A stretch of DNA of 64,000 bases from Linepithema humile (lineage: Eukaryota > Arthropoda > Insecta > Hymenoptera > Formicidae), in assembly GCF_040581485.1 (NCBI RefSeq), contig NC_090130.1:21717918-21781917 (forward strand), written 5' to 3'. Positions 49,501 through 61,800 of this stretch are shown here, one piece after another (the stretch's first letter is position 1; each line of letters opens with the position of its first letter). The position numbers were made by a program, and so were the translations under genes. The notes beneath the pieces are model-generated. The model was not told the origin of the DNA and did not search any database. It worked only from the letters and a program-made list of their open reading frames with translations.

Positions 49501-52500
49501 CGAAGCGGCAACGCGCTCTTTTCTCATTTTTCACAGCTCCTAAGCATCTTTCTGTCACGTCTTGGCTTCTGTAATTTTGCAAGTTACGCCGTTCCTCCCG
49601 TCGTTCCGCAAAACTTTCGCTCGCTTATGACAAGCCGAGACAAGCCGAGACAAGTCGGGGTTGAGGAAGAAACTTTTTGTTATCGTATCTCGAGATACGT
49701 ATATCGAGAGCTGCCTGCTTTCAGAATCGATCAATTTGGCTCGCAGATAATCCGATGTATCAACATCAAACTCTTCTCGTTGTCAGCAAATTATGAAAAA
49801 CTTCACGCATGATATTATTAATCTTTCATCGCGCGCATTTCTTCTGGCTCGTCCCCGGCGAGGATATTGACCGAGCCGGGTATGCTATAAATATCGGCCG
49901 GTTTTCCATCTTAATTTAAGTTTTTCGCTCTAGCGGGTCGTCGTATCGACGCGCGTTCCCGATATGAAGATGCGGAAAATATCCCACCGCGATCTTGCAA
50001 TCAACCGACGCAAACAAATTTTATGCGAAATGATAAGCGTGTTTATGGCGCGTAATAAACGCTCACAGAAACTGATCCTCTTAGCCGGTTCATACGCGTG
50101 TGGCCGATTTAACTGGCGGAGATAATATAGGCGGTAAAAAGTGCACGGGCTATAGTAGCGCAAATCGTGTCCGAGAGTAAACAAGTCATTACCTCCCGTG
50201 TCCCGAGGTAATCGTCCGTAACCGAGATGAACGTCAGAGCGACGTTCGGACGCGAGGCGGAATTTCATAAGCGGCGTAAAGCGACGAAGTCGAAGGGAGG
50301 GAGTAAAAGACCGAAATGAACGGAGCCGACAGATCCATACGCGCGTGTTTCGTCACCGAGGAAGAGATTAAAAACTTTAGGTGACAAGTTAATGCATGCG
50401 TTAGATCCGATGCGGAAAGAAAAAAAAAATAACCGTATGACAAGTTAATTCGTACGTCGGATACGAGGCTTCTCGACATTCATATTCGGTTTATTCCCGT
50501 TCCTGCTATCGCGGTTATTTTATCCCCGACATTATTACTGTCGTCACGTATACGTGCATCAAATATACAAGCTCGGCTCGTCATATAACGCCTTATGAAC
50601 ACTATATCAGACTTAAATCTCGCCGCCGGTGTACAGGCGAATGGCGCGACGGCAGCAAAATGAAATTGATGTCACGCGTCCGACGCGACGTCTAAATGGT
50701 GACAGGACTTCAATGGTCAGACACGGCGCAACGCGGAAATTCCGCCGCCGGGTTCTCGCAGTTTGCCGACGATTTTGCGCAGCGGTGGATTATAAATCTT
50801 TCTGCGGCGACGGAGAATTTGTTTACGGTTTTGTGCGGCATGTACTCACTTGGAAGGGCAGCCAAAGGATGAGAAACGCGCCGACCGTGACTGCCAGTGT
50901 CTGTCCGTAACGGGGCAGCGCCAACGTCTGCGTTTGATGTCTGAACGATAACTCCACCGTGTAAATCGCGCGTGCATGGGCACGTGCGACGAGATAAACG
51001 TACATATAGCAGCCGAGCAGTACCAAAGCGCTCGGTGCCCAAACTGCCACGACCAGGAACACTCTGACCGGCGGTAGCACGGCCGCGTCGAATCTGCAGC
51101 TACCGCTGCAAGATAAATTTAAAAACAATATTCAGTTTGTGTGCGAAAAATAAAACCCGAAATTGACGTTTTTTTTATACATCAAATGTAAATGTTTTTT
51201 TCTTTTTTTAGTTTTTATTAAATAGGATTATATTAAATTTTATAGAATATTTTTAGAGACAGAGGTACACACCGGCGTATTTTTTTTTATTTTCAAAAAT
51301 ATAACACGTGCACGTGGAGCAAAAAAAATTGATATCCTATGAATATTGTACATTGTACAATGTTTAATATGCGACGACGGTAGTCGGATTGAGAGTGAGA
51401 TCGATTGAAGGCTCCCCCCCGGCTCTGATTGTGCGGAAGTACGTGAGGGTGAAAGAATCTCCTTGTCGCCACTTTGTAGTTTACGTTTTAGCGCGTCGCT
51501 TGATCGTGCACAATCGGTAGTACGGCGAGCTTATGAGGTGAGAAGCTTTCCCGCCTCGCCAGGTGGTGCAAGCAATATACCGTAAAGCTAATAACGCTGC
51601 AAATCTCGGTAAGCAACGGTAATTCGACACCCCGCGTGTTTTTACGTCACGCTTGCGATTGCGTCAGAGAGAACTGATTACTGCAGCGCGATCGCCTCGT
51701 GTTTACATCGACCTCATGCTGAAAACTTGTTAAATATCGATCTAATTGCGTCCGTTTTCCAAGAATTATAACGCTTAATGCAGCATCGGACGCTTATAAA
51801 TAGAAAAATGCGAGCAAGAATATCTTTCCTTTGAATTATGCTTTGAAACTTACTTTTCATGTAAACATAAAAATAGAAAAATGGGATAGCGAGATGAGTT
51901 TTCTTGATTCATTACTAATGTAGAGTATAAAAAAATTATATTATTCAATCAGATTTAATTATTTCTTAGTAAAATTAATAAAATTAATTTTCTATATATA
52001 ATTGTCTTTCAAATTCTTACGGCTTTGAGAACAAAAATTAAAATTTTTATAGTCACGTGAAATTAACATTAAGGTGCTACTATGCTGCAATTAGCAATTC
52101 ATGGTACAAACAAAACGACGTTAAACTCTTTGATATTAAAGGGTTGAAAAATGGAGATTAGATAATGGAGCGTTAAAAGACAGATGAGACTGAGTAAAGC
52201 TCAAGTCGGTCTTATTTTCACAGCAAGGTACATCCTTACATCCGTACAGCATTGTATATGCAGCGCACAATTGCATTTATTTGGATTTTTGTTCTTATGT
52301 CATCTGCATGATGTATCCACTCTTTTCGAGATGCCACGTGTCGCGGAATAATACGATACATTTAGATTATGTAGGTGTTTTCTGATAGAACTATAATAGA
52401 GTTTCTCTCGCAACGCTATTCACATAATGTATTGCTTTAGAACTTTGTTCAACGATACGGCGAGTGTCTGTTAAACGAAGGATTATTTTGTTTTAACTTT

Positions 52501-54772
52501 AATTAACAAAACGGATGAATTTAATCGAATCCTTTGAGTAAGCCGAGTTGAATTCATCATTTCATGTATGAAATCGTTTGTGTGAACTTCCACCGTCGCA
52601 GTTATCGTTTGCGATCGCTCCGCGTCAATAATGTACCGCACGTGCAACTCTTCTTTCCTATGTAAGGAAAGTTCCCATTACGGTCGTTCTTTTCCCTTTT
52701 GCAGAGAGGTGTGTAAATATATAGAATACTACTGTGTGATTTCTTTTGTAACGTTTTAACTGCACTGCGCGAAATTATGCAATCTACCTTCTTTATTCCT
52801 ATTCATCTTCGATTGCACAATTGATGCCACAATTAGGGTGTTTAAAATGCGGAAGATCGTGTTTCAGAGAAATAATCGCGAGTAAATATAACGATATTTA
52901 CTCTATTTTAATTCGAATATCATGAAATATTTTTGATACTGATGCGTCATTAATATAAGAAACATTTGAGTATACAAGCTCGTCTTATTACAGTCATTTG
53001 TTATTTAGGATCAACTCCGGAAAGTTTATAATTTAATGCTCAGTGAATAATTGAATGCAGCTGGTATTTGTATCTGTATAAATATGGTTATTCATGATAG
53101 CGTAGGATGTGATACAGAATTGTATAGCCATTTATTCTTTTCTTTGTTTATGGAACGTGACTAGAAGATAATTCGGTTTTAGCCATTTTGCCGCTGGCGT
53201 TTTGTTTGCAAGTTACGATTTTTCCATTCGTGCGGGATGAGATTAAAATAGAATTCGATGGGTAAAGTTAAATTTTTTGCCAGGTATAAATGCCAGGAAT
53301 AATTCCGGGAGAAAATTAATTAATTTCATGTGAAGTGCTTTGAAACAAAATAATACAAAAATTTCGTATCAATTACATATGTTGCTTTATGTTTTTTTTG
53401 TGGAAATTTTTAAATAGAAAAAGTAAAAAATGGAAAAAAGATTGGGAGAAATGATTTTTACATTATTCTACTGAAATTTAACGCAGGTAGTTTTTCTTCG
53501 AAGATTGACGATTCCGAAATTGCAAGTCTCCCGCGGTACCTATGTTCCCCAGAGTTTTGCCTGAATAACAAATTTACCCGGGATTTATGTGGAAATATAT
53601 TACCCGTTAAATAATAGATATATCTGTGGGTGTAATACTGCAAGAAAAATACCGCTATTCACCAAATAAATTGTACATTGCGCTTCTCTCTGATGTGTCG
53701 CAATCTACGACAGTTCCTTGATATTTTTCAACGGTTTTTTTGGATTATTTTCGGCAAATATGAAATGTATTACCGGAACTACCGTGATGAAAAATACACA
53801 TTGAACACACATTGAACCTTTACCTGTGCGATTGCTGTACCCTTCCGGTCACTTGAGCGTAGATGAGGGGCGAGAGACCGATGGCGATCGCGTATATCCA
53901 GAAGATCGCGATGTACTTTTCTATACTGCTGTGAGTGATGATGTTCTTGTATCTGAGCGGCTGTGCGAGGGAAGTCAAGCGGTCCACCGCAATAGCCACG
54001 CTTACCAGCACGCTTACGCTGCAAAGCGCGATTACGACGCAATACGGCACGATGCAAAGGGCGGAGACGCCATTCTCCGGTAAACCGGAGAGCTCCAGCT
54101 GCATCCCGAAGGGCATAAACACGCCAACCTGCCAACAAAAGCCGGGACCGCTTGGTTATCGCGGATCTAAATGCGGATCACGCGTGCGCTATCGCGCGGG
54201 CAAGTTTGCTCATAAAGCGCGCTCGTGAAGAGACGTCAACTGGCAGTGAGATTGATTAGAGAGCACAGTTTACACTGCATTGTAAAACACCTGTGACTGC
54301 TGTATTTTCAACTGTGACCCAAATACAGAAAAACTTGCCAATCTGTCATTGCGAGACGCGTTAGCCCGATGTTAAATGATTAATATTGATAAATTTCTTT
54401 TATAGATTTTTTTAAAAGGTTTTTGTATATAAAATTTTTTATCGATTTCAACGTAAAGAAGGGCAATTTTTACAACACTCTCAGAATAATATAGCAAGAG
54501 CTCACCCCGAAATCGCTAATGGCCAAGGAGACCAGGAGGCAGTTGGAGGCAGTCCTGAGTCTCTTGTATCTGTAGAAGGCGGCCAGAATGATGGAATTGC
54601 CGGTAACGGTGATGGGTGACAGGATGCACACTATGGAGACCGCCAGGACCACTGAGACAGGATTCACGTCTAACCGCGTGTCTATCCTGGTGACAGTGGG
54701 AATGAGAGTGGTCGTGAGTTCGCCGGCAACGGTGGTGGACGGCAGCGGCGTGTCCGTGGCGAACGCTGACAT
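46524..54772 (-). CDS. Orphan class A (rhodopsin-like) GPCR with a very long cytoplasmic tail
   Basis: Four minus-strand exons join in frame: 54506-54772, 53824-54128, 50850-51105 and 46524-48953, giving 1085 residues. Seven membrane helices are visible. TM1 has GNS (N59). TM2 has LAISD (D87). TM3 ends AVDRLTS, with DRL (138-140) in place of DRY. TM4 has FWIYAIAIGLSP. TM5 has P215 and Y224. TM6 has ILWLPF (P274), lacking the cysteine of CWxP. TM7 has NPWIY (309-313). The third intracellular loop is short. After helix 8 the tail runs about 765 residues, rich in Ser, Pro and Asp, and ends GVRV, which fits a class II PDZ ligand. The receptor core recalls amine/adenosine-type receptors, but I cannot name an orthologue or ligand. 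Introns of 1.9 and 2.7 kb separate the helix exons, and all phases fit. Confidence 0.88.
48954..50849 (-). other. GPCR intron 3
   Basis: 1.9-kb intron between TM6 and TM7 exons, with donor CAA|GTGAGT and acceptor cttttcag|ACT. It contains a 10-bp tandem triplet (gacaagccga) at 49629-49658 and only non-coding-looking open frames. Confidence 0.8.
49629..49658. repeat. Tandem repeat, 10 bp x 3
   Basis: Three adjacent copies of gacaagccga, the third with two changes, within GPCR intron 3. Confidence 0.9.
51106..53823 (-). other. GPCR intron 2
   Basis: 2.7-kb intron between the TM4 and TM5 exons, with donor CACAG|GTAAAG and acceptor ttgcag. A short perfect inverted repeat (TTGTACA-T-TGTACAA) lies near 51345-51360. 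No nested gene is visible. Confidence 0.8.
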
Positions 54773-55010
54773 TGTCGCTCTCTCAGGGAGGTCCGCACTT
54801 TTCCTCGTCTACGCGGCCTTCTTCAGGTCAAGTTCTCCCCGCCGTAGACGCATCCACCTTCGTGCGATGTCATGATGCGAAGTTTTCCAGGCTGCCACGT
54901 CGCGTCAGAGGCGCAGACAATTAACGGCGATATCACTCGCTCTTAACTCGTGAATAAACGGCCGGCTTGACGTCGTCGTTTGACGGCTGTAAGTAAACGA
55001 CGCGTCTCTC

Positions 55011-55016
55011 TTTATA
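55011..55016 (-). promoter_or_regulatory. Candidate TATA box of the GPCR gene
   Basis: TTTATA on the plus strand gives TATAAA on the minus strand, about 240 bp upstream of the start codon and followed by GC-rich sequence. Initiation 30 bp downstream would leave a 5' UTR of about 210 nt. A splice-acceptor-like gtttacttacag in the same stretch is an alternative reading. Confidence 0.3.
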
Positions 55017-55019
55017 CAC

Positions 55020-58000
55020 TAGCAATTATCTGGCCGGACAACAAAATTTTTCACGCTTGATTTGAGAAACTACGATCGTTAATCTTCGATCGAAGCATTT
55101 CAATTATTTGAGAATAATGAGGATTAATGGTGGTATATATTAATATAAAATAATGATATCATAATTTAATGCGCGATTAAAAACTTTTCGTTATCATTAT
55201 TGTAAAGTTCGAAGTCTATTTATGTCTCCTACAGTTTGCGGCAAGATCAAAGAATATATTGCAAAATAAGGAAATATACTTGGCAAAGAAAATTTTAACA
55301 AGTTTTGTACTGTATTACATATTTCGTGAAAAATATCGTCTAGAATAAGAAATAAAAGAAAATAATGAACTGTTTTACGTGGGAGAAAGTAAAATGCAAA
55401 AAGTAATTATGGAAATTAAAAAGACCAATTAGAAACGTATTGATGTTATATACATTTTATGCTAAGACACTTTACAGTCTTATTATTGCCACGTGCAAAA
55501 TCTCATTCCAGGATAAAATTATGAATGTAACGTCGAATAACTTTGTATAGAGTCTTTACGATTTCCCGGCTTCTGAATAAATTCCCGAAAAATTGCAGAT
55601 TTTAAATAAAATATTCCAAAAGTAGAGTCTTTTAACAACGTGCGTTATGCTTGCGAAAACATTCGAGTTTTGTGCTTTAGATAAATTTTAAGTACGGTTA
55701 TTCCTGAAATTACAAATTCTTATTTCTTGCTGCTGTGGGCGCTTCGAATTAAAGTAAAAAATTATTTACAGCACGGTATTTACAAAATAATCCGAAAATT
55801 AAAATTACAAAATAAATTAACGGTATTTACAATTTACAAATAAGTTCCGTCCGGCGATTCGAAGATAAAATAATCATTCCGCTCCGATGCGGCAATTTTT
55901 TATTTATCATAGAATGATTTAGCTTTACTAACCTTCCACGTTGCGATGTATTCCCTGCGGTGTCATCATGACTTCCCAGGTCCGGCAATCCGGAACCCTC
56001 TATCTTTTTGGCGAAATTTCCGAGATTTCTGCTTGAATTGCTTGGGCTTAGCTTGAGCAATTAATCCCAAGTGGAAAAAATGCGAAATGTCGTAGCGTTG
56101 AATCTCGTGCCTCGTCAGACAGGAACCGGAAATGATTTAACACAGGATACGGTACGTCCTTGACCCTCATTCCACGCTTACTCCACTTAACTCTTCAGTT
56201 TTACGGCTCTTCCAACTTTGTCATATCCGCTTGCTTTTCTGAAATGAACACGTATCCGCGCTTTTCATTATCTTTCTTTTGAAAATGAAGCTATTGTAAA
56301 GGACTTTAATGTAAAGTAGTATATGTACGTAAAATATTGTAGCGCATGTGTATCTCTCACATATTGTAAGGCTAGTTTCAATGTACAACTTGCATTAAAA
56401 TCAGGATCTATTTTAATGAAATTTTTATAGTTTCTTTTTTACAAAGATAAGTATTGTTTTCTTATAATTTTTTCAGGATTTTGCGTCATATTGATTTTAC
56501 GGAAATATCGCTTGCGTTTTAATGAATTTTTTTTCGATTTAAGTAATTAATAATTGCTATATCCGTGACGCAGGGAAGCGATTATTCTTAAGTGGCAATA
56601 ATAACGATCGTACGTTCTCTCCGAGCATTTCCATTTTTCACAGAAGTTTACGGAAGGAAAAACGCGGAGAACGCACTAATTCCATATGCATAAGAACCGT
56701 GAGGTCGCGCGTTATCCACACGTTGATAAGAGCCACTCATTTGCGAACAAAAGACGAGTCCCGCGTCGATGGAGAGATGAGCGATCGTTTAAATTCGTCC
56801 GTGCATCAGCCATTATCCTGCATTTGCAATTCGAATGAACCGGAACGCGACGTTAATGCTCGCACGTTGAATGGCGATCAGCATCTGGATCTTGGGTGGA
56901 TTTTAACGCTATCAAGATCGACTCAAGGCAATTTGCCGGACGACGATCCACGTGGCAGTTCCCGCAACGCGAGAACGTTTAATTAATTTCAAGGTGTCAA
57001 GACGTACCTCGGAAATGGCACTTTCTCACGCTTATATTCAATCCCCCGCTATTACGGAGGTACTTTTGAAAGATATAATTAAAACCTACGCTGATATTTT
57101 TTATCCTTCCGACGCAATTTTAATTCCTTGAATTAAATATTTATTTCAAGCCGTAACTTTGTATGGTGCGAATAATTCCTGAAGCTTTGACCGGAATTCA
57201 CTGGATAATTTTCAACTCTTTTTTGCAAAATGTGTGATTACATAATTATTTTCTAAAAATATTACATAAATGTACTAGCAAAAATTATATAATATGTTGT
57301 ATAACATGCGAGTGAATAGAGGCAGAAATCTCGAATATGGGACGTATAGAGGCTCGATTGTGATTATAACGACCAATTGATCTAATTGGGGATATCAATG
57401 CTGTTGCTATTATCTAACAGAATAATCGGGTTACATGAATAGTTAATCTTTTTGTAATCTAGCAATCGAACATATTATGGTCCACTTTCAAACCTCGTAA
57501 TGATAAAATTGTACAAAAGAATTGTGCCAAAGAAATGTAATTTCAGTGAGCGTTTGATTTTATGACGATTTCTATAGCATTAAATGCAATCGATATTGCA
57601 GACTTTCACTTTTTCCGCATCAAAAGTAATAAAACCACATGGATATAACAGTCGCTTCATATTGAGAAAACAATTGGTTTTATTGTCGATAAATATGATC
57701 CATTATAGCTTGAAATATCTTTTTGAATTTGTGCTCTACTTTTATTTATAACGAAACAATCTGAGTGATTTAAAACTCGCGATCGTTTCACGATCAAACT
57801 CACGCGAGGATATTGAAATTATGGTCTCATGTGGGATAAATTAAAACAAACTGAAATCGATTTTTCATAAAAAAAAAAGTATACATTTTACAATTTTCTA
57901 GAGTAAACAAACTAAACGCTCACATGAAATATTCAACGTTTTTTTTTAATTTTGTAACTGTATTGAAGAAATTTAATCAAAAAGACATTATCTTAATATG

Positions 58001-58822
58001 AATAATGTTCCTTAGACGTTATATATGTGGAGCACTAACTTTTCAAACTGATTTCGAAGAAGATTATGTACGCTCTTTTAATCTCAACTTAAGGCTCGAA
58101 CTTCTGACTAAGTTTCTGCTAAGTTGTTTGCTGTCTACAGTGCAATATTTTCGATCCGTTGCCCACAGTTGACCTATAATGCATAAATGGTATCTTGCAA
58201 CGATGCTTCCGGTTCATTTCCATTCGTGATTTTGGTTTAGGTATTGCGCCAATGGAGCGAATCGCATTGATCGTATCGCGTTTATAAATCCGGATAAGCC
58301 AGTCGAGGGAAATAGGTAATCCGTCGTAACTGTTACTGAACGCTCGATTGGTTTTTTTGCATTCTGTCAACCGATAAATATCGAAAATGTAGCAATGCGC
58401 GAAGATTGCTTAACTGGAAAACTGATCGCTTCGGTTATTTGTTACGCTGCCTGTAATTGAAATATTTATAAATAGATTTTATGGAATGTTGTTATAAATA
58501 GACGTTTCCGCGGAAAAATTTATTACAGCAATCGTGAAATATTGAAGTATTGATTATTGTTCTGCGATAGAGGATTTTATCTCCTATTTGCAGCTTACCG
58601 TCATTACCTCAATATCGCATGAGACGAGAGTGACCACCCCCTCAATTCCGCTTTTGTTGCCAATGCGATCGACGCAGCAATCGATTATCCGACCGAGCGA
58701 GTCGCGAAGGGTAGCATGAATAAATCGCGGTAAAGAAAATTTCCATCATCTTGGGGTAAATTCCGTGTACGTCGAGTAATAAGATTGACGCAATGCGAGC
58801 AGTCCCCTACTCTCTCTCTCTC

Positions 58823-58863
<41 letters not shown>

Positions 58864-61800
58864 ATACGATAATAAATAAAACTTAAGCTAATCTCTTTAA
58901 TGCATTTAACTGTCATGAAAGAAAGACACGTCTTCTTTAATGTGCTTGCCTATCTGAAGTATTTTAGATCACCAAAAGCTATTGCTCTCATTTTTCCACA
59001 TCAACGTCGGGTATGAAAAACGCGAAAAAGGATGAAACACTCGTGGGGATTCCTCTTTCTTTAAGACGCAGGAACTCGTTTTTTAGTATCCGCTTTTTCT
59101 CCAGTCACGAGGATTTCTATTAAAGCAGTAGGTTGTGTGTATTACGTGACATGAGGCGGTACTCCCGCTATTGAAAACGTATCGCAAACGATAAAAATCT
59201 GGAGAGTCGTTCTTCTTGCATTCTGCACCGCTCAATTGTATGAAGTGCGAGACGAAGACCTTGTTACATATCGATTTTGTCATGAAGAACAGGGACAGGC
59301 TAACGGCAATATATATAATCCATCCTCATATTTTCATTACATTTTTTTTAATTGAATGATAAAATTTGTGCAGATATTATTCGCGAACGATCGTGATGTA
59401 TATAAAATGCTGTCAAACATCGCAAAGTCAAAACATTTGTTTACTAAAGTGAGAAAATTCACTTTTACGACTTTATGCGTTGGAGCAGCATACTTTACTG
59501 TTGAAAATTAGAGAGCGGAATTTCATTGAAGATAAAAGTTGTTTTGTATGCGAAAAGCGACAGCGTTGACGGCAGTAGAGAGAATCTCAGAGAAGCGCAC
59601 TTTAGGCGCCCTTTTCTGTCAACATTAATTGGAAACTCGTGGAAACAATGCCAGAACGTTTTCCGGCAAGTGTTCCGTGCATGGAAGCTGAAGTCAATCA
59701 TCGGAACGGAAAACAAATTGCGTTACACAGCAGCGTTGAGTGACGCAAGATGCGTCAAATTTCGGCATGTCTCGTCATCGTGTAGCCCCGCATGTGTGTC
59801 GAAGCCGCAATGGATAATCGTTTCGATTTCCAATAGAGGTCGACGGGTCGCCCCGCCGGTCGGATAATCAACTCAGGAATTGGATGTCCAATTGCGAGCG
59901 GCAGAGAGAGACGGAGAAACGTGACAAAGACCGCGCTTCTTTTATCCTTGCCCCATGATTTAATTGCGGTTTACGGGATGTCGCTTTAGAAACGGGAAAT
60001 GTTTCAGTCTGATTGTCTCTGAAACTTTAGCTTTGTATCTTCCGCGATAGATAACCGCGATCGACGAGAAACAATATTGGAGAATAGAGGAATAGCCACG
60101 CTTAATTATAACGAAAAAAGGATTCATTAAAGTTCCGCAATACAATAAATATTCATTTTGTATATTTCCGTCTATAATATTCTCTTTGAAACGTAACATT
60201 ATTTGTCTCTGATGCGGTTTCGATATAATTATCAATTTATTTAGCCATTTGTTTGTTATGCACGCGCATATTCATCTGCACGCTTCTGGTTTTTGGCACG
60301 AAATATGTGGAGAGACAAAAAAGCATTTTTTTCACGTTTTATATAATTTGAGAGGTAAATATTCACGCATTAAATGATTGCGAATTGAAGCTGTCGCTCG
60401 CGGTCGCAGCTGTAAAACGCGTCTGAGAATTCGTTTGAGCATCTCTTTAGGCGAGCAAGATGATTATCCGGTAAAGCATGAAGTATGTAGATTTTGTTTA
60501 ATGTATACATGAGTTTTTTTAATAGTAATAGGACGGTTTGAGCGCAAAGGCGCGAAATATTTATTCCGAACGTAGCTCGCTGTCACTTACTATTCCACTC
60601 ATTGACGGCATGAATATTCCGATTTAGGTTCCATCGAGTCATGCATTGCTAATTGTTTCATTCTTGCGATGTAAATATCGCGGAGATAAAATTCTATCGT
60701 TGACATGAGTGCACTGTTCGCTTTTTCTTAAATATCGCGAGTGACTTTACATAATGTAAATGTGTGAAAAATCGACTTATCGATGCATTAAATGAGTGCG
60801 ATACAACAACGATACTTTCGTTACTCGCATTTACTTTAATTTTTATAAATTTATTGTTTTACACATGTGACAAATTCTAATTTTTTTATTTGTTTTATTT
60901 ACATACCGAATATCGAAATATGTTTATTTAAATATGTAGTATTTTTTTAGATTATTGTGTGTCAGTTTTTTTCGTTATTTAAAATTGAATAAGTAATGAC
61001 AAAACTTTTATGGTATTGCGTAAAGCGTGCAGAAGAGACACTCTAAAAGTTCTTTCTGAAGCAAGTTGCGTTTGATATGATTCTATGGTTCGATAATTAT
61101 AGAGGGGTAAAAATGTCACGAATTTGACCATGACATGATGAAATGACTATTTTAATAACTTATATGAGAAAAGAATGTGGAAAATTGTGCGTATAAGAGG
61201 ATTTTACCGAAAGTTACGCTAATTGATGCAGATTACGGTTATTCCAATGTGAAAAGCTCGAAATTGCCGAGTGAAAATCATGCCGGCAGAGGAACCTGCA
61301 ACATATTTTCTCGCACAAATAACTGCGCCAACAATTTCAACCTTTGATAATATGCATAAACAATTTGTATCAAAGAACCGCTTCGTTTATTGCACGAGAA
61401 AATTTTCATTGTCATGAAAATAAATATTTCCAACATGCATCACGTGGCAGTGTCATAAAGCAGAGATGTAACTTTTGCTACGTTTGTTATTTTCTTGATG
61501 TGTTTGCAGGAATGAGCATGAGGTCAACGTTTATTTGAAAAAAAAAAAAAAAGATCATCTTTTATCTCGCATGAAAATCGACGATTGCGGAAATTGCAAT
61601 TGTACAGATCGTATAATTGAGAGAGCTCGATATTCCAGAGTAAAACTTTATATACTTCAAAGGAAAGGAATTAAAAGACGCAATTTATTAAGATACAGAA
61701 GATATAAATGTGCCAATATAAATGCGTGTGATCTATTTATCATTGATATTTAATATCGCTATGTTTGATATCCTCCGATATCCTTGATAAGTTCGTAGTG

